Shown piece after piece: positions 1-10,783 of a stretch of 64,000 nt of DNA. Position numbers and translations under genes: made by a program. The notes under the pieces are model-generated. The model was not told the DNA's origin. It saw nothing but the letters and a program-made list of their open reading frames with translations, and made no database searches. This DNA is from Rhodamnia argentea. Taxonomy: Eukaryota > Streptophyta > Magnoliopsida > Myrtales > Myrtaceae. Within the stretch, counting starts at the first letter, position 1. Every line of letters starts with the position of its first letter. Location: contig NC_063152.1 of the NCBI RefSeq assembly GCF_020921035.1, positions 6,276,001 through 6,340,000 on the forward strand, read 5' to 3'.

Positions 1-164
1 GTAAATCTTTATTATAGAGACGTTTAATATTTAGCTGACCTTATAGACTGGACCAAAACCTCCTTGCCCCAATTTATTTGCCATGCTGAAATTGTCTGTA
101 GCTGCAACAATGTTATTGAAATCGAAAACTGCATTTTGGATCCATCTTCTCGCTTTAGTTTCTC
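1..164 (-). pseudogene. S-domain RLK kinase exon fragment (ATP-binding loop)
   Basis: Read on the minus strand, bases about 30-125 encode a juxtamembrane/kinase start with the glycine-rich loop [11 protein letters not shown], followed by a possible GT donor. It is nearly identical to 38146-38268, the 5'-most surviving exon of the kinase remnant 36291-38268, so the rest of this copy should lie left of the window. There is no extracellular or membrane exon upstream: homology runs directly into the promoter of the divergent gene at 823, as in unit B. I infer a 5'-truncated pseudogene, although the visible exon itself is open. Confidence 0.7.
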
Positions 165-310
165 TCATATGTTACTTGTCTTGATTTAGTCAACTTTGAA
201 CAATGGCCAAGAGAAGAATGACAATGTCTACTGGCTTCTCATCGAAAAACAGCTCTCTTTTTAAAACCCAACATTTGACTCACAATGAACCTGCTTGGGC
301 ATAATCGAAA

Positions 311-710
311 CTGAGTTGTCAAATGCCATTGTCATCATGATCTCTTCACATATAGTCAATGCATTTGAACTGGGACAGGCATCATCAGCTTCCTAAATAA
401 AACTAATTTGTTCAATAATATAACCTTTGAAGCTGTCTCCAAAAGGACTTATGAACTCACACCTTTGGAAACACGCTTTCGTTTGCAGAAATCTTTTCTT
501 CCTTTCAAATCTGAGTTGTCAAATGCCAATGTCATCATGATCTCTTCACATATAGTCAATGCATTTGAACTGGGACAGGCATCATCAGCTTCCTAAATAA
601 AACTAATTTGTTCAATAACATAACCTTTGAAGCTGTCTCCAAAAGGACTTATGAACTCACACCTTTGGAAACACGCTTTCGTTTGCAGAAATCTTTTCTT
701 CCTTTCAAAT
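311..710 (+). repeat. 200-bp tandem duplication in the RLK leader
   Basis: Bases 311-510 and 511-710 are two nearly identical 200-bp copies in direct tandem, beginning CTGAGTTGTCAAATGCC and ending CTTCCTTTCAAAT. The equivalent region of unit B (about 38415-38614) has a single copy, so the duplication arose after the large segmental duplication. The junction lies where AAACTG and AAATCTG share a few bases. It doubles the upstream ATGs of the leader. Confidence 0.9.
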
Positions 711-815
711 CTGCAGACGAAAAGGAAAGCGAAGAACTGGGAGCCTTTTATATTCTCAAGGAACTGGCGCCTGAATGCACTAGGCTTTTTTTTTTTGGTG
801 GTCATTAACGCATAG
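651..815 (+). other. upstream ORF in the RLK leader
   Basis: A 54-codon ATG-initiated ORF ends 7 bases before the main start at 823. It begins MNSHLWKHAFVCRNL. Counterparts with the same start occur in gene 38732 (ORF 38555-38716) and, in a longer form, upstream of the two minus-strand paralogs (ATG in frame at 20080-20082 and in 60706-60921). The first about 25 residues are conserved; the C-terminus shifts frame between copies. It may dampen translation of the receptor, which is inference. The tandem duplication gives a second, shorter version starting at 451. Confidence 0.45.
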
Positions 816-822
816 GATTACT

Positions 823-3800
823 ATGCTAGTTGTGATTGGTCTCTACTCTTCCTTGGTCATCTTCTTCCTTCTTCAGGCACATCAGAGCACTGCAGTTTTT
901 AACATCACTGCAACTGAACCACTCTTCCAGAACCAGACTCTTGTCTCCTCCGGTCAAATCTTCGAGCTCGGCTTCTTCACCCCTAATGGATCAGGAAATC
1001 AATATGTGGGCACATGGTACAAGAGCATGACTCCATCCAAGATTGTCTGGGTTGCCAACAGGGATACACCACTTGCCCACTCAGATCAATCTGCAAAATT
1101 AAAAATAGGCAGCAATGGGAATCTGAAGCTCGTGGATGAGCGACAGAACATAGTATGGTCCACCAATGTTTCTGTCCACTCAAATAATACCACAGCAATG
1201 CTTTCAGATGGTGGAAACTTTGTTCTACAAGACAGGAATTCTGTTGAAATATGGGCAAGCTTTGATGATCCAACTGATACTCTTCTACCAAACATGGAGA
1301 TAGGACTAAACAACAGAACCGGAGAGAGACAGTACTTAGTTTCATGGAAAAATGACAACAATCCACCTTCTGGATATTTTGTCACTGGGATTACGTGGGA
1401 GACACCGCCGCAACTTTTCACCTGGAATGGCTCGAGCCCTTATTGGAGAAGTGGACCATGGGATAAATCGACTTTCATGGGCATACCAGAAATGGACTCC
1501 TCATATTTTAGCGGGTACGTTCTCCAGCAAGATCCTCAGCAGGGAACCGCTTATTTCTCTGGTGATACTACTAACAACTCTTTGCTTGGTTACGGCTTCA
1601 TTTCACCTGGAGGCGTTCTAGCCTTAATAACGTGGGATTATGGATCCAAGAGTTGGTTGACAAATTGGGCGGCACCAAGCAACAGTTGCGAAGTTTATGG
1701 AACTTGCGGTCCTTTTGGCCTCTGCAACTCACTAAACTCTCCTATCTGCCGTTGTGTAAAGGGGTTTATGCCGAGATCCAAAGAAGAATGGAACAGTAGG
1801 AATTCGACCAGAGGGTGCATCAGAGAAACTGAATTGAATTGTCAGAAGAACACAAGCAGGTCGGCTTCGATGCAGGTGAAGAAAGATGTCTTTGTGCAAA
1901 TGAACCGGATGAAAGTGCCTGATTCTGCGGAATACTTATCGGACATTGGAGATGAAGGAGGATGCCAAAGCTGGTGCCTGAATAATTGTTCTTGCTTGGC
2001 TTATTCTTATGTCGGCACAATAGGGTGCTTGGTCTGGGCTAAAGATCTGATGGATATGCAGGAGTTTTCAACGGCTGGGCAGGATGTATATGTTCGGGTC
2101 GCACATGACAATACAGGTATAAGAGGTTTCATTACAACGAGTATCATTTGAACAGTATCACGTATCTTTCAATTCTTTTCTCATGTCAGGCATGTCGATA
2201 CAAACAAAACTTATCATCAGCATAAGTACCATGGTTGGCATCGTGTCCATAGGAGCTGCTATTTTCAGTCTCTGCAAGTGGAGAGCTAGCAAAAGAGGTA
2301 CCAATAATTCTAATCTTTTGATTAACTTCACAATAAACGTACTCTAGAAACATTACCAGAATCCCTAAGGCTCTTGACTCACCGTATGTCAAAGATAAAA
2401 CAGGTGAAATGTCACTTGGAAATGCATGGAAAGATGAGCTGAAGCAAGATGATGCATCTGAATTGACGATGTTCAGTTTTAGTAACTTACATCATGTGAC
2501 AAACAACTTTAATGCAACAAACAAACTTGGCCAAGGAGGGTTTGGCCCCGTTTATAAGGTAAAAGCCTTCCCTAAAATGTTTGTTTAGTAAAATTTTATG
2601 ACATTATCCTGGGGCTGATACTTCTATGAGTTGGGAAACAGGGAAAGCTGAATGATGGAAAGGAGATAGCTGTCAAAAGACTTTCCAGTAGCTCAGGCCA
2701 AGGCATGGAGGAGTTTAAGAATGAGATCATTCTAATATCAAAGCTTCAGCATCGAAATCTCGTCAGACTCGTGGGTTGCTGCATCGAAGGAGAAGAAAAA
2801 ATTTTAGTATATGAGTACTTGTCAAACAAAAGCTTAGATACCTTTCTTTTTGGTTGGTCACTCTCCCTCTCTTCAAGTCATGCTTGTGCTGATAAGAATA
2901 ACATATATCATAGTAGTAACTCAAGTTACCAATTCTTTTCGCTTTCTTCCTTGCTTAGATTCAGGAAGGAAAGCAGAACTCAACTGGGACATACGATTCT
3001 GGATCATTCGAGGGATCGCAAGTGGGCTTCAGTACCTCCATCGAGAGTCTAACCTTCGAGTTATCCACCGAGATTTAAAGGCAAGCAATATTCTCTTGGA
3101 TGAGAAAATGAACCCAAAAATTTCGGACTTTGGGCTAGCGCGGATCTTCGAAGGCACCCAAGTTTTGCTAAATACTCACAAAGTTGTTGGAACACTGTGA
3201 GTTTTCAATCCTTGCCGCTGAAAAATCAGTTCAATAAGGAAACTATATCACTTGAGTGATTAACATGATCAAAGCAATTGCAGAGGATATATGTCACCCG
3301 AATATGCCATGGGAGGGATATTTTCTGAGAAATCTGACGTCTATAGCTTCGGTGTGCTGCTACTTGAGATCGTCTCTGGCAAAAAGAACACGAGCTTGTA
3401 CTACCAAGGCCATCATTTCAATCTTCTTTCCTATGTAAGTACGAGGAATACAGTTTCGAGGGATCTTCAATTAATCTTTTCGGCTATTTATGCGCCCAAT
3501 GGTCTCGAATTCTTACAGGCATGGCAATTGTGGAGCGAAGGCACTGGACTAGACCTAACAGATGAAGCAATTGTTCATACTTGTTCGACATCAGAAGTGA
3601 TGAGAAGCATTCTGGTCGGGCTTCTATCTGTGCAGGACCATGCCACCGACCGACCCAACATGTCATCAGTAGTTCTGATGCTGAGCGGTGAATCAGAACT
3701 TCCTCAGCCGAGACCGCCGACATTCACCTTCAAAAGTGAAATTCCAAGTCATGATATCAGGTCACAACGGGAGTGCATCTTCTCCACGAACACCATCACG

Positions 3801-3824
3801 AATTCTGTGGTCGATGGAAGATGA
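823..3824 (+). CDS. G-type lectin S-receptor-like Ser/Thr kinase, complete (unit A)
   Basis: Plasma-membrane receptor kinase that would bind an extracellular ligand and phosphorylate Ser/Thr targets; ligand unknown. Exons 823-2116, 2190-2297, 2395-2558, 2642-2852, 2959-3196, 3284-3434, 3519-3824 total 2472 nt, giving 823 residues, typical for the family. Order: signal peptide 1-24, B-lectin about 25-150 (WVANRDTP), S-locus glycoprotein/EGF-like about 205-322, PAN about 340-425 with its cysteines, membrane helix about 438-460 (exon 2), kinase from about 495. Glycine loop G513/G515/G518, Lys534, Glu550, HRD 629-631, DFG 649-651 and SPE in MSPEYAM are all present. Oddities: Ser328 replaces the Trp that the paralogs have (NWTRGC). 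The exon-3 acceptor must be the weak AAAG at 2391-2394, because the better CAG at 2357-2359 breaks the frame. Retention of intron 1 would give a 442-residue secreted form. Transcription probably ends in the Copia LTR that starts 28 bp downstream. Confidence 0.9.
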
Positions 3825-3852
3825 TGATCACCATTTTTTGTCTTTTGTTTTT

Positions 3853-4103
3853 TGTCGAAGAGTGAGAGAAAATCTTGGAAATCAGGAGAAAATCTTGGGA
3901 TATGATACTCTTTGTCTTCATTTATTTTATTTCCTTTATTTCTGAACTCTCAAGATTAGAAAGTAGGAAATCTTTTCCTTTTCTGCTTCTATTTCCTTTC
4001 TATAGCCTAGATGTCCTAGACTCTATTTATGTGTAATATTCTCTACAATAAAAATTAGAGAATAAAAAATAAAAGAAATTACTTTTCTTTTTTGAAATCA
4101 ACA
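3853..4103 (+). repeat. Copia 5' LTR and primer-binding site
   Basis: The repeat starts TGTCGAAGAG and ends GAAATCAACA. It is followed at 4104 by TGGTATCAGAGTGG, the classical primer-binding site complementary to initiator tRNA-Met. It matches 10784-11035 and the LTRs at 41761, 48694 and 25460. It lies 28 bp after the RLK stop codon, so it probably supplies the polyadenylation region of that gene (inference). Confidence 0.9.
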
Positions 4104-4140
4104 TGGTATCAGAGTGGAGGTTTTGAATCCATCTCCTTCT

Positions 4141-5225
4141 ATGGTGAAAACGGCGATGATCGGAGCTCGTAGGGATGCTGATTCTAGTGTCGTGCTAAAG
4201 AGAAATTCAACTGATCTCTCTAGACGATCAAGCATTAGTGGAGAGCAATTCTTCCATAACTCCAATCTACTATTAACATTTCAACGATTGAATGGCCAAA
4301 ATTATTTGGAGTGGGCTCAATCGATGAAACTAGCAATCGATGGTATAGGGAAGCTTGGCCACTTGACATGCGAGGTGAAGGAACCAGCAAAAAGCTATCC
4401 GAAATGGAAGGCTTGGAGATCGAAGAACTCCTTAGTGATTGCCTGGCTGATCAATTTTATGGAGTCAGCAATTGGAAAACCCACCAATTTTATGGGCTCA
4501 ATCGGTGAAACTAGCAATAGATGGTGAAAGGACGCTTGGCCACTTGACAACAGGCAAGGTGAAGGAACCAACTAAAAGCGATCCCAAAATGGAAGGCTTG
4601 GAGATCGGAGAACTCCTTAGTGATTGCTTGGCTAATCAATTTTATAGAGTTAGCAATTGGAAAACCAACCTATTCCTTCCGATCGCTAAAGATATGTGAG
4701 AGAAACATATTCTGATTTGAAGAGCTCTTCCTAGATCTTTGAATTGAAGACAAAGTTACGACAATCAAGGCAAGGAGATCGTGAGGTCACTATTTACTAC
4801 AATGAAATGGTGACCATGTGGCAGGAATTAGATCATTGCTATGATGATACATGGGAAAATTCAGCTAATTGCAAGAGACAAATGAAGAGAGAAGAGAATG
4901 ATAGAGGATACATATTTCTATCAAGCCTCAATCGAAGCTTGGATGAGATAAGAGGCATAATCCTTGGTTGAAAACCTCTGACATCCATTCGCGAGGTTTT
5001 TTCTAAAGTTAGAAGGGAGGAATCTCGGAGGCAAATCATGCTACGTGATTTGGAAACAAATGTGAACTCTATATCCGAAAATTCTACACTTGTAGCTCGG
5101 GGACTTGATTCTAAAGAAGAGAGGAGGAAGAAACCATGTTGTGAACATTGCAAGAAACCATGGCATACCAAAGAAACCTGCCGGAAAAATGATGGGAAAC
5201 CGCAGAATTGGAAAAAGGAAGCCTA
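4141..5225 (+). pseudogene. Copia gag remnant
   Basis: Reading from ATG 4141 there is Copia-type gag with the N-terminal motif LNGQNYLEWAQSMKLAIDG and, near 5135-5175, a CCHC zinc knuckle (C-x2-C-x4-H-x4-C in CEHCKKPWHTKETC). Part of the N-terminal segment is repeated (around 4260-4520 and again 4490-4650), and several frameshifts and stops break it, for example after the motif GIILG near 4970. The normal role would be capsid formation and RNA packaging. Non-functional here. Confidence 0.8.
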
Positions 5226-5395
5226 GAAGAGAAGGAGCAGTAGTGATGGTCGAGCGTTCCAAGCAACAAATGAGGAAGAGCAAATCAAGTCAAATTCGGT
5301 TCCATTCACAAAGGAACACCTAGAGCACCTGTCCAAATTCCTTCAACCTCCACATCCTTCTTTAAATCCATCTTGTTCTTTAGCTTATAACGGTA

Positions 5396-6725
5396 ATCAT
5401 TTTTCTACTGTTTTCCTCATAGAAAATCCACACCAAAATACTCTATGGATTCTTGATTCAGAAGCAACCGATCATATGATAGGCTATTCAAAACTCTTTT
5501 CCACCTATAATCCGTGTGCAGGAAATTAAAAAAAAAATCACAATTGTAGATGGTTCTCTTTCAGCTATAGCTGGATAAGGATCCATCAAGCTCTCACCCG
5601 CCCTCACGCTTCACAATGTTCTTCATGTCGCAAATCTATATTGTAACTTGATGTCTATTAGTAAAATAATCTCTTATCGAAAGTGTCAAGCTAATTTTTT
5701 CTCATCTTATTGTGAGTTTCGAGATTTGACCCTGGAGAGGATGGTTGGTAGTGTTAGAGAGAGTGAAGGAGACTATTTCTTTTGAAGATGGAACAAGCTC
5801 AAGTAGACAAGTTCGGGCTAGCTGTTTCGAATCTGTTACCATTTGTAAGGGTGATGATATTATGTTATGGCATTATAGGCTAGGCCATCCGAATTTTCTA
5901 TATTTGAAGTTCTTGTTCCCAAAGTTGTTTTCGAATAAAAGTTCATTTCCATTTTAGTGTGAATTTTGCGAATTAGCCAGACATCATCGAACCAATTTTC
6001 CCTCTCAAACCTACAAGCTGCCGAAAACATTCTCATTAATTCATAGTGATGTTGGGGGTCCATCAAGAATTCCTATGCCCTTAGGAAAGAACTGGTTTGT
6101 TACATTTATTGATGATCATACGAGGATGAGTTGAGTGTACTTTTAAAAGAGAAATCTAAAGTAGAGTTCATTTTAAAAAAATTTTACACCATGATACAAA
6201 CACAATTTCAAGTACAAATCCAGATTTTTACGTGTAACAATGGGATAGAATATTTCAATAAGATTTTGGGACAGTTTTTCTTGGAAAAAGAAATTGTGCA
6301 TCAATGTTCTTGTCCCGACACCCATCAACAAAATGGGGTGGCAAAGAGGAAGAAAAAGCATATTTTAGAAGTAACCAGAGCTCTACTCTTCACAACTGGA
6401 GTTCTCACATCTATGGGGTGAAGCTCTTCTTACATTCACATATCTTATCAATCGAATGCATTCCAGAGTGTTAAAGTTTCAAGCATCCTTGAGAGTCTTT
6501 TAGAATACTTATCCAGCCTCTAGAATTGCTGCATCCCTAACCTTAAAAATATGTGGTTGTACCTCCCTTGTTCACATCCAAGATAAAAATCGAGGCAAAC
6601 TTGATCCTAGAGCAAAAAGATGTATGTTTCTTGGTTATGCACCTAACCAAAAAGGTTATAAATGCTTTAACCCGATTTCCAAAAAAAAAATTGTTTGTCA
6701 CCATGGATGTCACCTTTTTCTGAAT
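5396..6725 (+). pseudogene. Copia protease-integrase remnant
   Basis: The protease active-site region reads WILDSEATDHM near 5450: the invariant glycine after Asp-Ser is replaced by Glu, and the unit-B copy shares this. Integrase follows with its HHCC zinc region (MLWHYRLGHPN ... CEFCELA, 5865-5980), then HSDVGGP, FIDDHTRM and QNGVAKRK. The second acidic catalytic residue is lost (CNNG where TDNG is usual), and the Glu of the last motif is Lys here but Glu in unit B. In-frame stops occur near 5530, 5957 and 6132. The C-terminal integrase region runs to about 6725 (FLGYAPNQKGYKCF). Dead copy. Confidence 0.8.
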
Positions 6726-7042
6726 TAACACTTTTTTTAAGCTTCTCTTCAAGGGGGAAAGAAAGTGCAGATTAGCACAACACTATCACAGAGTCGTTTC
6801 GTCTTGCAAAACCCGAGAATCCTCTTCCTGAAAATTCTATTCCGGCTACTCTTATACCTAATTTTGAACCATGTTTTTCAAATAATAAAAATTCGGGTCC
6901 ACCCATTTTGGCATCTCATCCTACTTGTGAGCATAACGGGTGCGAAACTACTACCAAGAATACTAAGCTCCTATCCTATGTTTAGTCTCCATGAGAAGAA
7001 ACAAAACTCAAAGAAATGAGTCTTCTTCTCTCTTAAGGTGCC

Positions 7043-7566
7043 ATGAGTCCGAACCAAGGCATGACTAGTACTCCATACAATCATCAAGCAATGTCCCAAC
7101 TCAATTTGTACAACCTAATCATAGTAAAAAAAAATGAGTCTATTGATGAACTTGACATACCTATTGCTATTCGAAAAGGAGTTAGGTCTTATACCAAATA
7201 TCCTACGTCTCATTACGTGTCTTACAAAATCCTCTCACCCAATTTTTATGCCTATACCTCAACCTTGTCTTGTGCGGAGATTCCAAAAACTATGCGGGAT
7301 GCTCTACAAGTTCCTAAGTGGAAGGAAGCAATCTTTGAGGAGATGAAGGCTCTAGAAGAAAATGGAATGTGGGATATGGTGGATCTACCTAAGGGAAAGT
7401 CCATAGTCGGATGCAAGTGGGTATTCACAACCAAGCATAAAGCTAATGGGTCCCTTGAAAGGTATAAAGCTTGATTGCCAAAGGATTCACCAAGACGTAT
7501 GAACACGGCTACAATCAACATTGCACATAATCGGTGCTACATAATAGAAATAAGTATGTTGAGATT
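7043..7566 (+). pseudogene. Copia reverse transcriptase start joined to RNase H remnant
   Basis: The N-terminal reverse-transcriptase segment is clear (ALQVPKWKEAIFEEMKALEE, then KSIVGCKWVFTTKHKANGS) up to about 7490. The catalytic YVDD region is absent. From about 7515 the sequence resembles the late RNase H region (DNQ ... HNRNKYVEI), which is interrupted at 7567 by the solo LTR and resumes at 10610. So the core was deleted before or apart from the LTR insertion. A TGA replaces a sense codon at about 7473. Confidence 0.75.
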
Positions 7567-10500
7567 TGTGACGCCTTGAAACCTCCACGTTTGTAAGTTA
7601 ACTGGACCTAGTTAAGGTCCAACTATGATTCCAGTTTGTTGAATAAAACTGGGTTTTAAGGATTTAAGTAACAATGGTTGGATGATTTCTGAGACGTCGG
7701 TTAGTTTAGATTAGGTTTCGTTAGTTTAGTCGTCGCATTTTAGGATTGAAATCCGCACACCGAGCCTAACCCCGATCGAGCCCGATCTGCGAAAAGATCA
7801 AAATTACCCTCCGTCGGTTGAGCCAAATGTCCAACTAGTCCTAAATTACCTAATGTTTGAATTGTCCGCAGTTTTAATGCAAATAAAACAAAAGCTTTAA
7901 TGGGTGATGGGACACTACTTGTCCCGTCACCACCAACTCAACAACCCCCCCAACCATCACGTCACCTTTCCTCTTCCCTTTCTCCCTCTTCTTTCCCCCC
8001 TCCCTCACTCACACCCGACCCCCCCCCCCCCTCTCCTTCTCGTCTTCTTCTTCTTCTTCCTTTTTGCTTGCTATCATGCACCGACCACCAACGCAGACAC
8101 TTGCCTCGGTTGCCCGTCATCCAGCCCTCCACCACCTCGCCACCAATCCCCTACCCTTCGTCCTCACCCGTCAATTGCCGTGCCACCTCAAGCTCGGGCC
8201 GTAACCAACCTGCTCGAGCAGCCCTCGAGCTACCTCAACCCGACGCTACCAGCTACCACCTCCAGCCTAAGTCGCCGCCGCTTGCCTCCGTCGTCGCCGA
8301 CTTGAGCTAGCCGACCCAACCTCGTGCCAACCACCGGGAGACTCGCGAAGCCTCGGCCACCCTCGAACCAGCCCGACCTCCTTTGTTTTTGCTGCCCAAG
8401 CCATCCACCCAAGTCGCCATGGACCGTGACCGCTCGCCGTGCCATTGCCGACCCTTTTCGCCTCCCGACCAGCCCCGCCACCACCCATGAGCCTCCGTTG
8501 TCGCCATGCCTCCTAGCCAAGGACCACCACTGTCCGGCCCGCCCTAAAACCAAGCCGGAGGCCCCCGAGACCTAAGGTGGCCGAGAGCTCCACCGAAGGC
8601 CCGTCGGGGATCGCCGCCTCCCTTTTCATCGTTGTTTAGTTGCCTGAGTTAGATTAATTGTGAGTTAAACCCTAAACCCCGATTAGGGTGCTAATTGCGT
8701 TTAGTGGTAATTAGTTAGTGTAATTAGTCTAATATGGTGTTTAGGTAACTCAATCATAGTCGGTTTGGATAGAAACTAGGTTTAGGTTAAATGACCACGA
8801 TTAATTAAGTCAGACCGCTTAGTCGGGTCATCTATGGCTCATTGGTGATTAGATTGGATTGTTTGAATGGGCAGTGGACTGCCATTGTTTGATCGCGAGC
8901 GAGCGATAGGGCAGAGTCGAGTGGACGATTGATTGCCTATTGGATTGGATTTTTGATAGTTCAATTTTATGAGCTTGGATCATTGTTTATCGTTAAAATA
9001 ATAGAACTTGTTTGGCTAATCATCCCGATGGTTTGTTTGTCTAGATGCTTTGGTTTGCTTGTTGGAGGTTATGGGTGAAAGTCGTAGTTATCGATCCCAT
9101 GTTTTTAGATGCAAAGTCTGATGGACAAGTGATGCATTCATACCACCTGTGTAGAATCAAATTGCATGATTTAGCATGAAAATGGCCTAGTGCCGAGTCT
9201 TTTAGCATGTCCATATGAGCATTCGGCTAAGTGTAAAGATGAAAAATTGACTGATTATTGTCGGATGTGCTTGAATGGTCACATAATGGTTGTCCCCGAC
9301 AAGATCGTGCTGTGTCGATAAAAAATACACGATTTGTCGGATGCACGTCAATCCGTGTCGCCAAGTTGATCGGATGCCGGTCGCGACTTATAACGGACCG
9401 ACGCTCCTTTTGGAATTGCTATTATGTCATGCCGTGTCGATCGGAATTACACTAGCATAGTAGTTGCCGTCACCGAAGTAATGGGACGATGTTTGGTCCC
9501 GCCAATAGAGCACCAATCGTATAGTGAGCTAGGCACCAACTGTCTAGTGTGCCGGGCCAAGTGGCCTTATCTATTAACAAATGGATTTCTTGTGGTGTCT
9601 TGTGCATGCAAGTTGATGTGATGCTTTGCCGGTTGTTTGTTGGTGGTGGCTATTGATTTGAGTTAAGCATTGCATTATGCATGGCTGAAGATCGGTAAGT
9701 TTGCATGTGAGTGAATTATATGCTTGATACTTCTGTAGTTGCTTGGTAGAATGCTCTGAGTGAATCAACGCCCTAACCGGGCTTAGGTGTTGACTCACCG
9801 AGATTATTCTCACCCCGTTGTTTAACCTTTCAAGTCCTAAGTGATGGAGAGGCCTGTTAGATTCGGGGTCCTCGTCTAACTAGTCAATTAATATCACGTC
9901 TTATACGATCGTAGGCATGGGGCATGTTTGGGAGCTTCACGTCACGACAATTTGGGTCGATGATGGGATGCCACACCTAGTGGCACATCTCTTCAAGGCC
10001 TGGTATTTTCGTGATGAGGATGGTCTCTTTGGCCCACTCCGTGGGTTTGAAGGGCCACCTAATCCGGCCATTTATGCCCCTGCTTGGAACTCGATGGACG
10101 TTGATACTCCCGACAAGGAGATAGTAGATCCCGAGTCCGACATGGAGGTCGTGCCCTTCGAGTCATCAGAGATGGTCCTATCATCCTCTTTTGATAACGG
10201 CCATGTCTAGTGGTCGTAGGTCGAGATGGACTTTTTGGAGGTAGCTAGTCAAGGAGGAAGACCGTGGTGGAGTAGTCTTTTGAGAGTATACAAGAGTTTA
10301 ACCTTACCCTACTCTTGTATCTTTTTGTGAGTCCTAGAGGGCCAACCCAAAGCATGGGGTTGTATATGTAGTTGGTAGCTCTGTAAGGTTAAGGATCATC
10401 TATTATTATTATGAAATGAATGTCTTTTGTCTGATTGACTGTTGTATTTATTCCTGCTTTCTATCCTTGTTGATCTTGTTGTTTGGGAGTGGTGCACGCT

Positions 10501-10609
10501 CCGCATGCGCCATAGATTCGTAGGTCGATAGTGTACCCGAGACACTATCCTTCGTGACCTGTGGCGGTTTGGTAGGGATGTCGCGACCTCAAGAGTACGG
10601 GGCATAACA
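7567..10609. mobile_element. 3.0-kb solo LTR, Gypsy-like, inside Copia RNase H (unit A)
   Basis: The block begins TGTGACGCC and ends GGGGCATAACA, the TG...CA ends of an LTR. Flanks agatt/agatc match at 4 of 5 bases, and removing the block restores the Copia reading V-E-I-D-K-H-F, proving an insertion. No gag or pol lies inside, hence a solo LTR. It has a C/T-rich, GC-rich segment at 7930-8600, which gives spurious Pro/Ser-rich frames, and a conserved small ORF near its 3' end. Its size and layout suit Gypsy elements with long LTRs, perhaps Tekay/Del-like, but without pol the lineage is a guess. Confidence 0.85.
9917..10210 (+). CDS. conserved small ORF inside the solo LTR
   Basis: A 97-codon ATG ORF in the 3' part of the LTR. 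Key residues: HVTTIWVDDG near 9935-9965, then AW, R, D, GPL.GF, followed by an acidic tail rich in Asp/Glu. The unit-B copy keeps it (47828 onward), and the otherwise different LTR at 52190-56819 has a related ORF (56091-56492) with HVTTIWVDTG, AW, R, D, GPL.GF in the same order and also an acidic tail. Both are preceded by a similar motif (ACCGAGATT followed by TCTCACCCCGT). Function unknown; I recognise no family. It could be a piece of coding sequence once captured by, or native to, these LTRs. Confidence 0.5.
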   Translation: MGHVWELHVTTIWVDDGMPHLVAHLFKAWYFRDEDGLFGPLRGFEGPPNPAIYAPAWNSMDVDTPDKEIVDPESDMEVVPFESSEMVLSSSFDNGHV

Positions 10610-10777
10610 AGATCGATAAACACTTTATCAAGGAGAAGATTGATGGGAGCTAATTGTATGCCATTTGTGCGAACAACGCAACAAATAGCCAACATTCTAA
10701 CGAAGGGACCGTTCGGACCTAACTTCAAATCTCTCATCAACAAGTTGGGCATGTTAGATATTTACGTACCAACTTGA
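10610..10777 (+). pseudogene. Copia RNase H C-terminal end
   Basis: The remainder of the interrupted RNase H: DKHFIKEKIDG, then after a frame change FVRTTQQIANILTKGPFGP and KLGMLDIYVPT with stop at 10775-10777. This is the usual C-terminus of Copia polyproteins, directly before the purine-rich tract and the 3' LTR. Confidence 0.8.
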
Positions 10778-10783
10778 GGGGGG

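Larger units (their letters stand above)
165..822 (+). promoter_or_regulatory. promoter and leader of the RLK at 823
   Basis: This is the upstream region of gene 823-3824. Two W-box cores (TTGAC plus C/T, the WRKY-factor site) are visible: TTGACT on the minus strand at 188-193 and on the plus strand at 275-280. A TATA-like stretch TTTTTAAAAC lies at 257-266; the paralogs at 16924 and 59469 have a better TTTTTATAAG or TTTTATAAG at the same place. The leader contains a 200-bp tandem duplication and short upstream ORFs. Stress or defence induction through W-boxes is inference from family knowledge; the transcription start is not mapped. Confidence 0.55.

Noticed and set aside
608..808. 66-codon frame before gene 823 read from TTG
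   Set aside because: No ATG start; the ATG-initiated frame at 651 is the better upstream ORF candidate.
983..1421. Antisense ORFs of 111-127 codons opposite RLK exon 1 (also 38892-39275 and others)
   Set aside because: Shadows of the conserved coding strand; they recur only because the exon itself is conserved.
7900..8575. Long Pro/Ser-rich open frames on both strands (also 45807-46550)
   Set aside because: They lie in the GC- and pyrimidine-rich block of the solo LTR. Frames overlap on both strands, composition is extreme, and no domain is seen.
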